Assembly: GCA_001664005.1 (NCBI GenBank)
Contig: CP016093.1
Coordinates: 1,681,001-1,745,000, forward strand
Source: Rhizobiales bacterium NRL2
GTDB taxonomy: Bacteria > Pseudomonadota > Alphaproteobacteria > Minwuiales > Minwuiaceae
DNA length: 64,000 nucleotides
Reading direction: 5' to 3'
Every line of letters starts with the position of its first letter. Positions within the stretch are counted from its first letter, which is position 1. The notes under the pieces are model-generated. The model worked only from the letters and a program-made list of their open reading frames with translations, did not search any database and had not been told where the DNA came from. Both the position numbers and the translations under genes were made by a program. Positions 45,446 to 53,626 of this stretch are shown in pieces.

Positions 45446-46141
45446 ATGCCTGTGGGTGAGTTCTGGCATCTGGTTCTGGCGACCGCGGTCTTTCTGGCGA
45501 TCCATGTGATCCCCTCCAGCGTGCTGCGGAGCAGACTGACCGGAGCGCTGGGGGAGGCCGGCTACGCCATCGCCTTCTCGATCCTCTCGATCGCCGCGCT
45601 GCTCTGGATGGTGCTCGCCTTCAACGCCGCGCCGACGGGGCCGGTGCTGTGGATGAACCACGGCGTCGCGCAATACGTCACCCTCGTCCTCATGTTCGTC
45701 GCCCTTCTGATCGGCGTCGGCGGCCTGATCGGGCGCAGCCCGACGGCGGTAGGCGGCGGCGGCGTGGCCAGGGAAGGCGACCCGGCGACGGGCTTCCTGC
45801 GCATCACGCGCCATCCCTTCCTCACCGGCGTCGTGCTCTGGTCCGTGGCTCATCTGATCGTGCGCGGCGACCTGCGGGCCATCGTCTTCTTCGGCGGCCT
45901 CGGCCTGCTCGCCGCGGCCGGCACGGTGCTGATCGACCGCAAGTCGCACCGCCGTCTGGCGGGGTGGGAGCGCTTTTCCGCCGTCACGTCGATCGTGCCG
46001 TTTCTGGCCATCATTCAGGGCCGCAACCGGCTGGTGTTCGGCGAACTGCGGTTGTGGCGCCTGGCCATCGGCTTCGTGGTTTTCATGGCGATTCTGCACG
46101 CCCATCCCTATCTGATGGGGACCTATCCGCTACCCGGCTAG
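45446..46141 (+). CDS. NnrU-family membrane protein
   Basis: This 231-residue integral membrane protein has about six helices. The NnrU family block ITRHPFLTGVVLWSVAHLIVRGDLRAIVFFGGLG is at about residues 115-150, with a conserved His-Pro and Ala-His-Leu. NnrU is named from denitrifiers, where it is needed for nitric-oxide metabolism, and relatives function in carotenoid or terpene isomerisation. No denitrification gene is near. It follows the Sel1-repeat gene as the last gene of that group. Confidence 0.8.
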   Translation: MPVGEFWHLVLATAVFLAIHVIPSSVLRSRLTGALGEAGYAIAFSILSIAALLWMVLAFNAAPTGPVLWMNHGVAQYVTLVLMFVALLIGVGGLIGRSPTAVGGGGVAREGDPATGFLRITRHPFLTGVVLWSVAHLIVRGDLRAIVFFGGLGLLAAAGTVLIDRKSHRRLAGWERFSAVTSIVPFLAIIQGRNRLVFGELRLWRLAIGFVVFMAILHAHPYLMGTYPLPG

Positions 46142-46179
46142 CTGAATCCAGGGCTTGAAGGCGCGCCCGCGGTCCATAC

Positions 46180-46197
46180 ATTAACTATATGGTTAAT
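46180..46197. promoter_or_regulatory. ArsR-family operator ATTAAC-N6-GTTAAT
   Basis: A perfect 6-base inverted repeat with spacer TATATG is placed across the ATG of the regulator at 46189. This resembles operators of ArsR repressors paired with SRPBCC proteins. Repressor binding here would block transcription and is likely autoregulation. The start codon falls inside the site, which hints at a very short or absent leader. Confidence 0.6.
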
Positions 46198-46530
46198 AGT
46201 GAACCGAACCTCGACCGCGTCTTCGGCGCTCTGGCCGATCCGACGCGCCGGGCCATCCTGACAAGACTGAACCGGGGGGAGGCGACGGTCGGCGAACTGG
46301 CCGAACCCTTCGACATGTCGATGCCGGCCATCACCAAGCATCTCAACGTGCTGGAGCAGGCCGGCCTGATACGCCGCCGCCGGGATGGCCGGATGAAACG
46401 CTGCAGCCTGAACCCGGAAGGCGTCGAAGCCGCGCGGACCTGGCTGGAGGCGCAGGCGGCATTCTGGAACGACAGCCTGGACCGGCTGGAACGATTCCTC
46501 GGAGACGAAAAGGCGAGGAGCGATGGCTGA
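46189..46530 (+). CDS. ArsR-family helix-turn-helix regulator
   Basis: This 113-residue winged-helix repressor has DRVFGALADPTRRAILTRL, then VGELAEPFDMSMPAITKHLNVLEQAGLIRRRRDGRMKRC, the classic ArsR recognition helix and wing. The metal-binding cysteine pair ELCVC of ArsR/SmtB is missing (ELAEP), so it is probably not a metal sensor. It belongs to the SdpR-like subgroup usually encoded next to SRPBCC proteins. The downstream gene overlaps by 8 bases. Confidence 0.9.
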   Translation: MVNSEPNLDRVFGALADPTRRAILTRLNRGEATVGELAEPFDMSMPAITKHLNVLEQAGLIRRRRDGRMKRCSLNPEGVEAARTWLEAQAAFWNDSLDRLERFLGDEKARSDG

Positions 46531-47014
46531 ACCGTCGACGCAGACTGTGGAGGCCGACGGCGATGTCTGGCGGCTGGTTCTGCACCGACATTTCTCCGCG
46601 CCCCTGTCCCAGGTCTGGCGCGCCTTCGCGGATCCGGCGCGGCTGGCGCGATGGTTCCACCCTGAGGGCATGGAGACGGATATCGAGATTTTCCGCTTCG
46701 AGCCGGGCGGCGGCTATTCGCTCACCATGCGCGGCGCCGACGGCGCGCGTCATCCGCTGCGCGGGCGCATTCTGGAGATCGACGAGGGGCGGCGATTGAA
46801 GATGACCTGGCTCTGGACGGGCGAGAACGATAGTGGCGTCGAGACGGTCGTGACCTTCGAGTTCGCCGTCGCCGGCGACGGCACCGAACTGCGGTTGACC
46901 CACGAGCGGTTCGCCGACGCCGATACCGCCGCATCCCATTCCGGCGGCTGGGAGAGCAGCCTGAACGTCCTCGCCGACTATCTTGTTGAAAGCGACGCGG
47001 CCCGGCGGCCATAA
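46523..47014 (+). CDS. SRPBCC (AHSA1-like) domain protein
   Basis: This 163-residue START/Bet v1-like protein of the AHSA1 branch forms a hydrophobic pocket for a lipid or small ligand. Marks are HFSAPLSQVWRAFADPARLARWFHP near residue 25, FRFEPGGGYSLTMRGADG and the C-terminal HSGGWESSLNVLADYL. It overlaps the ArsR gene, and in such pairs it is thought to be the effector or target gene. The ligand is unknown. Confidence 0.88.
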   Translation: MAEPSTQTVEADGDVWRLVLHRHFSAPLSQVWRAFADPARLARWFHPEGMETDIEIFRFEPGGGYSLTMRGADGARHPLRGRILEIDEGRRLKMTWLWTGENDSGVETVVTFEFAVAGDGTELRLTHERFADADTAASHSGGWESSLNVLADYLVESDAARRP

Positions 47015-47022
47015 AGGCCGTC

Positions 47023-47661
47023 ATGAACAAGGCCGAACGCGAGGAATTCTTCGCCCGGCTCAGGGCGGCGAATCCTGAGCCCCAAGGCGAACTGGTCTAC
47101 CACAACGCCTACACCCTGCTGGTCGCGGTGGTGCTGTCGGCGCAGGCGACCGACATCGGCGTCAACAAGGCCACGGGCCCGCTCTTCCGGCTCGCCGACA
47201 CGCCGGAGAAGATGCTGGATCTGGGCGAGGATCGGGTTCGCGACCTGATCAAGACGATCGGCCTCTACAGGAACAAGGCGAAGAACGTCATCCGTCTCAG
47301 CGAGCAGCTCATCGCCGAGCATGGCGGCGAGGTGCCCGGCGACCGCGACGAGCTGGTCAAACTGGCCGGCGTGGGGCGCAAGACCGCCAACGTGGTGCTC
47401 AACACCTGGTTCGAACAGCCGACGATCGCGGTGGACACCCATCTGTTCCGGGTCTCCAACCGCACCGGACTGGCCAAGGGAAAGACGCCTGACGAGGTGG
47501 AGGACAAACTGTTGAAGCGCGTGCCGGAGCCCTATCGGCGGCACGCCCATCACTGGCTGATCCTGCACGGGCGCTATGTCTGCAAGGCGCGCAAGCCGGA
47601 CTGTCCGAACTGCGTGGTCAACGATCTCTGCCGCTACAAGGCGAAGACGACGGCCGCCTGA
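47023..47661 (+). CDS. nth: endonuclease III (base-excision repair DNA glycosylase/AP lyase)
   Basis: This 212-residue enzyme removes oxidised pyrimidines and cuts the abasic site. The helix-hairpin-helix LVKLAGVGRKTANVVLN has catalytic Lys120, and Asp138 is in VDTHLFRVSNR. The 4Fe-4S cluster ligands are Cys187, Cys194, Cys197 and Cys203 with C-x6-C-x2-C-x5-C spacing, the same as in Escherichia coli. It starts eight bases after the SRPBCC gene, so it may share that transcript. It converges with fabI. Confidence 0.96.
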   Translation: MNKAEREEFFARLRAANPEPQGELVYHNAYTLLVAVVLSAQATDIGVNKATGPLFRLADTPEKMLDLGEDRVRDLIKTIGLYRNKAKNVIRLSEQLIAEHGGEVPGDRDELVKLAGVGRKTANVVLNTWFEQPTIAVDTHLFRVSNRTGLAKGKTPDEVEDKLLKRVPEPYRRHAHHWLILHGRYVCKARKPDCPNCVVNDLCRYKAKTTAA

Positions 47662-47673
47662 GACGCTTCCGCG

Positions 47674-48501
47674 CTACTCCGGCTTGACCGGCTTGTCGGC
47701 GTGCTTGTCGAGCTGATGCGGGTTCATCATGCCCATGACATTGTAGCCGGAATCCACGTGGTGGACCTCCCCGGTGACGCCCGATGACAGGTCGGAGAGC
47801 AGGTAGAGCCCCGCGCCGCCGACATCGTCCTGGGTGATCGCGCGCATCAGCGGCGCGTGGTCACGCGTGTAGCCGAAGACATAGCGCGCGTCGCCCACGG
47901 CGGCGCCGGAAACGGTGCGCATGGGTCCGGCCGAAATGGCGTTGACGCGGATCATCTGGGCGCCGAGGTCGACGGCGATGTAGCGCACGCTGGCCTCCAG
48001 CGCCGCCTTGGCCACGCCCATGACATTGTAGCTCGGCATCCAGCGCTCGGCGCCGGAGAAGGAGAGCGTGAGCAGACTGCCGCCCGATTTCATCAGCGGC
48101 GACGCGAGGCGGGCCGTTTCGGTGAAGGAGTAGCAGCTGATCTCCATCGTGCGCTGGAAGTTCGCCGGGCTGGTATCGACATAGCGGCCCTTCAGCTCGC
48201 CCTTGTCGGAGAAGGCGATGGCGTGGACGACGAAGTCCAGGTTGTCCCACTGCTGACCCAGCTTCTCGAAGACCCGGGCCTGATCGCCCGGCTGGCCGAC
48301 ATCGCAGGGTTCAAGGAAGGTCGCGCCGACGGACTCCGCCAACGGCTTCACCCGCTTCAGCATGGCGTCGCCCTGGTAGGTGAAGGCCAGGTTCGCGCCT
48401 GCCGCATGCGCTGCCCTGGCGATCGCCCAGGCGATGGAATGATCGTTGGCGACCCCCATGATAAGTCCGCGGCGGCCGGTCAGGATGCCCTCTGTCTTCA
48501 T
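47674..48501 (-). CDS. fabI: enoyl-ACP reductase (NADH)
   Basis: This 275-residue short-chain reductase catalyses the last step of each fatty-acid elongation cycle. It begins GILTGRRGLIMGVANDHSIAWAIA. The catalytic pair is Tyr158 and Lys165 (PSYNVMGVAKAALE), and the C-terminal block is LSSGVTGEVHHVDSGYNVMGM. The conserved first tyrosine of the FabI active site (SYxGAE in E. coli) is Phe148 here (SFSGAE). It is the last gene of fabA-fabB-fabI, three bases after fabB, with a poor ribosome site. Confidence 0.93.
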   Translation of the reverse strand: MKTEGILTGRRGLIMGVANDHSIAWAIARAAHAAGANLAFTYQGDAMLKRVKPLAESVGATFLEPCDVGQPGDQARVFEKLGQQWDNLDFVVHAIAFSDKGELKGRYVDTSPANFQRTMEISCYSFTETARLASPLMKSGGSLLTLSFSGAERWMPSYNVMGVAKAALEASVRYIAVDLGAQMIRVNAISAGPMRTVSGAAVGDARYVFGYTRDHAPLMRAITQDDVGGAGLYLLSDLSSGVTGEVHHVDSGYNVMGMMNPHQLDKHADKPVKPE

Positions 48502-48504
48502 CGA

Positions 48505-49725
48505 TCAGTCCGCCAGCCGCTTGAACACGAGGCTGGCGTTGGTGCCGCCGAAGCCGAAGCTGTTCGACATCACGCAGTTGAGGCCGGCATTGTCGATCCG
48601 TTCCCGCACCAGCGGATAATCGCCCACACCGTCGTCGGCATTGTCGATGTTGACCGACTTGGCGAGGAAGTCGTTCTCCAGCATGAGCAGGGAGTAGATC
48701 GATTCGTGCACGCCGGCGGCGCCCTGGCTGTGGCCGGTCAGGCTCTTGGTCGAGCTCACTTTCGGGAGGTTCTCGCCGAAGACCTCGCGGATCGCATTCA
48801 GTTCGATGATGTCGCCGACCGGGGTCGCGGTGCCATGGGCGTTGATGTAGTCGACCGGCGTGTCGCCGACGGTCCCCAGCGCCAGGCCCATGCAGCGTTT
48901 CGCCCCCTCGCCGGAGGGCGCGACCATGTCCACGCCGTCGGAAGTGGCGCCGTAGCCGATGACCTCGGCATAGATCTTCGCGCCGCGAGCGCGGGCATGC
49001 TCCAGTTCCTCCAGAACGACCATGCCGCCGCCGCCGGCAATGACGAACCCGTCGCGGTCGCGGTCATAGGCGCGGCTGGCCTCAGTGGGCCGGTCATTGA
49101 ACTTGCTCGACATGGCGCCCATGGCGTCGAACAGCATCGACAGCGACCAGTGCAGCTCTTCGCCGCCGCCGGCGAAGACGATGTCCTGCTTGCCGAGCTG
49201 GATCGATTCGTAGCCGTTGCCGATGCAGTGGGCGCTGGTGGAGCAGGCGGACGAGATGGAGTAGCTCATCCCCTTGATCTTGAACGCCGTCGAAAGGTTG
49301 GCGGAGTTGGTCGAGCACATGCATCGCGGGACCATGAACGGACCGATCCGCTTCACGCCCTTCTCACGGGCGATGTCGGCCGCCTGCACCTGGTTGGAGG
49401 TGGAAGGCCCGCCGGAGCCGGCGATCAGACCGGTGCGCGGGTTCGAGACGTCGTTCTCCTCCAGTCCCGCGTCGGCGATCGCCTCCTTCATGGCGATGTA
49501 GTTGTAGGCGGCGCCGGGTCCCATGAAACGCAGCACACGCTTGTCGATGTGGTCCGCCGGATCGAGCTTGATCGAGCCGTGGATCTGGCTGCGCATGCCG
49601 AGCTCGGCGTATTCATCCGCGAAGACGATGCCTGAACGGCCTTCTCTGAGGCTGGCCGTCACCTCTTCCTTGTCGTTGCCGATGGAAGAGACGATGCCGA
49701 TGCCCGTGACGACTACTCTTTTCAA
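48505..49725 (-). CDS. fabB: beta-ketoacyl-ACP synthase I
   Basis: This 406-residue thiolase-fold condensing enzyme elongates unsaturated acyl-ACPs made by FabA. The catalytic triad is Cys161 ([11 protein letters not shown]), His297 ([11 protein letters not shown]) and His332, with Lys327 in [28 protein letters not shown] closes the fold. The start codon is TTG at 49725, preceded by GAGGG. It is 10 bases after fabA and 3 before fabI, so the three genes form one operon for unsaturated fatty acid synthesis. Confidence 0.95.
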   Translation of the reverse strand: MKRVVVTGIGIVSSIGNDKEEVTASLREGRSGIVFADEYAELGMRSQIHGSIKLDPADHIDKRVLRFMGPGAAYNYIAMKEAIADAGLEENDVSNPRTGLIAGSGGPSTSNQVQAADIAREKGVKRIGPFMVPRCMCSTNSANLSTAFKIKGMSYSISSACSTSAHCIGNGYESIQLGKQDIVFAGGGEELHWSLSMLFDAMGAMSSKFNDRPTEASRAYDRDRDGFVIAGGGGMVVLEELEHARARGAKIYAEVIGYGATSDGVDMVAPSGEGAKRCMGLALGTVGDTPVDYINAHGTATPVGDIIELNAIREVFGENLPKVSSTKSLTGHSQGAAGVHESIYSLLMLENDFLAKSVNIDNADDGVGDYPLVRERIDNAGLNCVMSNSFGFGGTNASLVFKRLAD

Positions 49726-49735
49726 GGCGCAGCCC

Positions 49736-50251
49736 TCAATTGTTGGCGGTGGTGAACAGTCCGACCCTCAGATCGTTGGCGCGGTAGACCTCCTCGCCGT
49801 CGACCTTGACCACGCCATCGGCGATGCCGAGGACGAGCCGGCGCGCAATGGTGCGCTTGATCGACAGGTGATAGGTGACCAGCTTGGCCGTGTTCAGGAT
49901 CTGGCCGCCAAGCTTGACCTCGCCCACGCCCAGCGCGCGGCCCTTGCCCGGCAGGCCGAGCCAGCCCAGGAAGAAGCCGACCGACTGCCACAGCGCGTCG
50001 AGGCCGAGACAGCCGGGCATGACCGGATCATTCTCGAAATGACACTTGAAGAACCAGAGGTCGGGCTTGACGTCGAGTTCGGCTTCCAGTTCGCCCTTGC
50101 CGTACTCGCCGCCGTCCTGATTGATCTTCGTTATGCGGTCAAACATCAGCATCGGCGGCAACGGCAGCTTCGCATTGCCCTCTCCGAACAGCCGCCCGTG
50201 GCCGCATTCAAGCAGTTCTTCGTATGTGTAGCTCGACTGACGTTCGCTCAA
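49736..50251 (-). CDS. fabA: 3-hydroxydecanoyl-ACP dehydratase/isomerase
   Basis: This 171-residue hot-dog-fold enzyme dehydrates 3-hydroxydecanoyl-ACP and isomerises the double bond to cis-3, starting unsaturated fatty acids. Active-site His71 and Asp85 sit in [20 protein letters not shown]. The frame has no suitable ATG. A TTG at 50251, followed by [22 protein letters not shown] and preceded by CGAGGCGACC, gives exactly the family length, so TTG is the start. It is divergent from irr across 183 bases. Confidence 0.94.
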   Translation of the reverse strand: MSERQSSYTYEELLECGHGRLFGEGNAKLPLPPMLMFDRITKINQDGGEYGKGELEAELDVKPDLWFFKCHFENDPVMPGCLGLDALWQSVGFFLGWLGLPGKGRALGVGEVKLGGQILNTAKLVTYHLSIKRTIARRLVLGIADGVVKVDGEEVYRANDLRVGLFTTANN

Positions 50252-50434
50252 AAGGTCGCCTCGATAGGTGCTCGGCCGGACATGGCGGTCCGGCGGTGGT
50301 TGGTGCGGAACTCCGCGGCGACTATAACCGTAACATCTTGGCCGCAAAACCCGAATGTCCCGGGCGACGGGACCTCCGCCGGTCCCGCGGCGAGAGGGGT
50401 TCCGTTCGCCTGTTCCCCTCGCTATATAAGCGAT

Positions 50435-50848
50435 ATGTCGGAAACCAAAACATCGAAGCTCGTCGATCGTCTCCGCGCGGCCCGTCTCAGGCCGACGCGC
50501 CAGCGCGTCGCGCTGGCGGAACTGATCTTCGACGGCGGCGATCGTCACCTCACGGCGGAGCAGCTCTTCGACGAGGCCCTGAGGGCCGGCGTCGCCGTGT
50601 CGCTCGCGACCGTCTACAATTGCCTGCACCAGTTCCGCAAGGCGGGGCTGGTGCGTGAGGTCGTGGTGGATCCGGGGCGATCCTATTTCGACACCAATGT
50701 CAGCGATCACCACCATTTCTACCATTCCCGCACCGGCGAGCTGATCGACATTCCCGGCGCGGCGATCGCGCTGGGCGACCTGCCGTCGGCGCCGAAGGGC
50801 ATGCGCGTCGAGAGCGCCGAGGTGATCATCCGCCTGTCCGACGAATAG
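50435..50848 (+). CDS. irr: iron response regulator Irr (Fur family)
   Basis: This 137-residue Fur-superfamily regulator of alphaproteobacteria represses or activates iron and haem genes under low iron. The winged helix [15 protein letters not shown], then [20 protein letters not shown], is followed by [13 protein letters not shown], where His92-His94 are the Irr/Fur-type histidine cluster. The N-terminal haem-regulatory Cys-Pro of Bradyrhizobium Irr is absent. The ATG at 50435 has no ribosome site, with TATATAAG right upstream. The irr / fabA-fabB-fabI arrangement is found in other alphaproteobacteria. An Irr box lies 44 bases after its stop. Confidence 0.92.
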   Translation: MSETKTSKLVDRLRAARLRPTRQRVALAELIFDGGDRHLTAEQLFDEALRAGVAVSLATVYNCLHQFRKAGLVREVVVDPGRSYFDTNVSDHHHFYHSRTGELIDIPGAAIALGDLPSAPKGMRVESAEVIIRLSDE

Positions 50849-50891
50849 CTGCCGGCGAAAAATACTTGCAATCGCGTCGCATCTGCATTAG

Positions 50892-50908
50892 TTTAGAATT
50901 ATTCTAAT
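50892..50908. promoter_or_regulatory. iron control element (Irr box, ICE)
   Basis: TTTAGAA-TTA-TTCTAAT matches the ICE pattern TTTAGAA-N3-TTCTAAA at all but the last base. It forms a 15-base palindrome TTAGAAT-T-ATTCTAA. It lies 92 bases before the rubrerythrin ATG, just after irr. A candidate promoter (TTGCAA at 50866-50871, 17 bases, TAGTTT at 50889-50894) overlaps it, so Irr bound here would repress. Confidence 0.8.
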
Positions 50909-50999
50909 CTGGTTGACGCTTCCTCCATGCTTGGCTAGAAATACTGCGAGCGCTGCGAAGGCGCCGCGCAATGCCAAGCATCACCTGGAGGAGAGCACC

Positions 51000-51416
51000 A
51001 TGCAGCTCAAGGGAAGCAAGACCGAACAGTCCCTGAAGGAAGCCTTTGCGGGCGAATCCCAGGCCAATCGCCGCTATCTCTATTTCGCGCAGAAGGCGGA
51101 CGTCGAAGGCTTCAACGACGTCTCGTCGGTCTTCCGCTCGACCGCCGAGGGCGAGACCGGCCACGCGCACGGCCATCTGAAGTTCCTGGAGGAGGTCGGC
51201 GATCCGGCTACGGGCGAGCCGATCGGCTCCACCCAGGAGAACCTGAAGGCCGCCATCGCGGGCGAGACCCACGAATACACCGACATGTACCCGGGCATGG
51301 CGAAGACCGCGCGCGACGAGGGCTTCGACGAGATCGCCGACTGGTTCGAAACCCTGGCCAAGGCCGAGAAAAGCCACGCCGGCCGCTTCCAGAAGGCGCT
51401 GGATACGATGGGCTGA
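51000..51416 (+). CDS. rubrerythrin-family diiron protein (no rubredoxin domain)
   Basis: This 138-residue four-helix diiron protein keeps all ligand motifs: Glu19 ([10 protein letters not shown]), Glu52 and His55 (EGETGHAH), Glu89/Glu92 (AGETHEY) and Glu123/His126 (KAEKSHAG). It lacks the C-terminal rubredoxin domain of full rubrerythrin, so it needs an outside electron donor. Such proteins reduce peroxide or store iron. The start follows CTGGAGGAG. The Irr box upstream implies repression when iron is low. The Fe-S protein gene follows after 97 bases. Confidence 0.92.
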   Translation: MQLKGSKTEQSLKEAFAGESQANRRYLYFAQKADVEGFNDVSSVFRSTAEGETGHAHGHLKFLEEVGDPATGEPIGSTQENLKAAIAGETHEYTDMYPGMAKTARDEGFDEIADWFETLAKAEKSHAGRFQKALDTMG

Positions 51417-51434
51417 GCAGCCCTGCCGACGATT

Positions 51435-51458
51435 GGGCGGTCCCGTACGGGGCCGCCC
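51435..51458. repeat. strong hairpin between rubrerythrin and Fe-S protein genes
   Basis: GGGCGGTCCC-GTAC-GGGGCCGCCC forms a 10-base-pair stem with one G-T wobble and a GTAC loop, 19 bases after the rubrerythrin stop. There is no T-run, so it may be an mRNA-stabilising or attenuating structure that sets different levels for rubrerythrin and the genes behind it rather than a full stop. Confidence 0.6.
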
Positions 51459-51513
51459 GCTCGTCCGACTGCAAGATCATTTCCCGTTACGTCATTTTTC
51501 AGGAGCCATCGAC

Positions 51514-52866
51514 ATGAGCGAAGGTGGTCTGGAGGCGCCCCAGCGCATTCCGCTCAACTGGCAGGATCCCGAATTCCATGATGCCGAGGCCATCGACGCC
51601 GAGTTGCGCCGGGTCTTCGACATCTGTCATGGCTGCCGGCTCTGCTTCAATCTCTGCGACAGCTTTCCGCGGCTGTTCGACCTGATCGACGAGAGCGAGT
51701 CGGGCGAACTCGACAGCGTTTCCTCGGACGGCTTCAAGCCCGTCGTCGACGCCTGCACGCTGTGCGACATGTGCTTCATGTCGACCTGCCCCTATACGCC
51801 ACCGCATGAGTTCATGCTCGATTTCCCGCATCTGATGCTCCGCTACCGCGCCGCCGAGCACCAGGCGAAGGGCAAGGGCTTCTGGGACGATCAGCTTACC
51901 CGCACCGATCGCAACGGGCGCCTGGCCGGCATGGCCGCGCCGCTGGCGAACTGGGCGACGAAGACCGGCAACGGTCTGACGCGTCCGATCCTGGAGGACG
52001 TGGCCGGCGTCGACCGCAAGGCCGAGCTGCCGAAGTTCCATTCGAAGAGCTTCGCCTCCCGCGCCGCGCACGGCCCCGAGGTGAACCGCGAGGCGCCGGC
52101 CGCCGGGCGCAAGGCGGTGCTCTACGCGACCTGTTTCGTGAACTACAACAACCCCGGCATCGGCGAGGCGACCCAGGCCATCCTGGCGGCCAATGGTGTC
52201 GAGACCGTGGTCGAGTATCCCGAATGCTGCGGCATGCCGCAGCTCGAGCATGGCGATCTGGAGGACGTCGCCGGCCGGGCCCGGCGCGTGGCCGCGGCGA
52301 TGAAGCCCTGGCTGGACGATGGCTATGACGTCATAGCCCTGGTGCCGTCCTGCGCGCTGATGCTGAAGTTCGAATGGCCCCTGCTGCTGCCCGACGACTC
52401 GGCGGTGAGGCGTCTGGCGGAAGCCACGCGCGACGTCGCCCAGTACATCGTCGAGATCGCCAAAGGCGAGGGACTGGCCGTGGAGCCGAAGCCGCTGGAC
52501 GGCGGCGTCAGTCTGCATCTGGCCTGTCACGCGCGGGCCCAGAACATCGGCCAGAAGGCGGCCGAGATGCTGCGCCTGATCCCCGACAGCGATCTCAAGA
52601 TCATCGAGCGCTGCTCGGGCCACGGCGGCAGCTGGGGCATCAAGAAGGAGAACTTCGAGACCGCCCTGAAGGTGGGCAAGAACGCCGCCCGGGCGGCCGG
52701 CCGCGAAGGCAAGGAATACGTGGCGTCGGAGTGCCCGCTCGCCGGGGTGCACATGCTCCAGGGCATGGAGATCCTCAACGAGGAGAACCCGGACAACTTC
52801 AATGCGCCGCCGAAGACATCACATCACCCGGTAGAGCTGTTCGCCAGGGCCTGTGGCCTGATCTGA
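51514..52866 (+). CDS. GlpC/heterodisulfide-reductase-like Fe-S oxidoreductase
   Basis: This 450-residue protein has two N-terminal 4Fe-4S sites: Cys38-41-44-48 ([11 protein letters not shown]) and Cys81-84-87-92 ([12 protein letters not shown]). It has two C-terminal cysteine-rich (CCG) domains. The first has the normal CCG in [17 protein letters not shown]; the second reads [10 protein letters not shown], with Ser and Gly-His where a second Cys-Gly would sit. It has no membrane helices and would pass electrons between partners. It follows the rubrerythrin and precedes DUF3501, an arrangement I know from other proteobacteria. It has an AGGAGCC ribosome site. Confidence 0.88.
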   Translation: MSEGGLEAPQRIPLNWQDPEFHDAEAIDAELRRVFDICHGCRLCFNLCDSFPRLFDLIDESESGELDSVSSDGFKPVVDACTLCDMCFMSTCPYTPPHEFMLDFPHLMLRYRAAEHQAKGKGFWDDQLTRTDRNGRLAGMAAPLANWATKTGNGLTRPILEDVAGVDRKAELPKFHSKSFASRAAHGPEVNREAPAAGRKAVLYATCFVNYNNPGIGEATQAILAANGVETVVEYPECCGMPQLEHGDLEDVAGRARRVAAAMKPWLDDGYDVIALVPSCALMLKFEWPLLLPDDSAVRRLAEATRDVAQYIVEIAKGEGLAVEPKPLDGGVSLHLACHARAQNIGQKAAEMLRLIPDSDLKIIERCSGHGGSWGIKKENFETALKVGKNAARAAGREGKEYVASECPLAGVHMLQGMEILNEENPDNFNAPPKTSHHPVELFARACGLI

Positions 52867-52951
52867 ACGATGTCCGCAGCGCCGGCGCCGGTCCGTGCCG
52901 GGACGGTGTCCGCCCGCCGGGCGGTGCAGCCAATCTGATGGAGACGGTAGA

Positions 52952-53548
52952 ATGCAGATCGAGAGCAAGACCGAGCTGAAGCCCGAGGACATCATTCCGG
53001 TCGAGGCGTTCGAGGCGCGCCGCAAGGAGCTTCAGGCCGAACTCCGCGCCCACAAGAAGCACCGGCGCGTCGATGTCGGCCCCTTCTGCTCGTTCTATTT
53101 CGAGAGCTATTTCACCATGTGGTGGCAGGTGCAGGAGATGCTCCGGGTGGAGCGCGGCGGCGACGCGCAACTTGCCGACGAGATCACGGCCTACGCGCCG
53201 CTGATCCCCGGCGGCCGCAACCTGACCGCGACCATGATGATCGAGATCGAGGACCCGGTGCGCCGTCATCGCGAGCTTTCGACACTGGGCGGCATCGAGG
53301 AGACGGTGGCCCTGGTCATCGGCGGCGAGACGGCGAAGGGCGTGGCCGACGACGATGTCGACCGCACGACCGCCGACGGCAAGGCGTCGTCGGTGCATTT
53401 CTTCAGCTTTCCGCTGAACGAGGCGCAGGCGGCGGCGCTGAAGAAGGGCGGCGCAGAGGTGCAGCTCCGCATCGGGCACCGCAACTACAACCACATCGCG
53501 ATCCTCTCTCCCGACCAGGTGGCTTCGCTGGCCGGCGACCTCGCCTGA
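52952..53548 (+). CDS. DUF3501-family protein
   Basis: This 198-residue protein of unknown function has DUF3501 (PF12007) marks: ELKPEDIIPVEAFEARRKELQAEL at the N-terminus, GPFCSFYFESYFTMWWQVQEMLRVE near residue 48, and RNLTATMMIEIEDPVRRHRELSTLGGIE. It is soluble with one cysteine. Its fixed place behind a rubrerythrin and a GlpC-like Fe-S protein suggests a third part of a peroxide or iron-dependent redox system. The start has GGAG nine bases before it. No catalytic residue can be assigned. Confidence 0.85.
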   Translation: MQIESKTELKPEDIIPVEAFEARRKELQAELRAHKKHRRVDVGPFCSFYFESYFTMWWQVQEMLRVERGGDAQLADEITAYAPLIPGGRNLTATMMIEIEDPVRRHRELSTLGGIEETVALVIGGETAKGVADDDVDRTTADGKASSVHFFSFPLNEAQAAALKKGGAEVQLRIGHRNYNHIAILSPDQVASLAGDLA

Positions 53549-53626
53549 GCGTCGCCGTTGCCGGGCCTTCGCGATTGGCGTATTGAGAATGACGACAAGA
53601 TCAATAAGCCACAGGGAGGCATGATC

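Noticed and set aside
50357-50373. GTCCCG-N5-CGGGAC inverted repeat in the fabA-irr gap as an operator
   Set aside because: It is GC-rich and similar to chance hairpins elsewhere in the window; it does not resemble an ICE, and no position relative to a promoter can be assigned.
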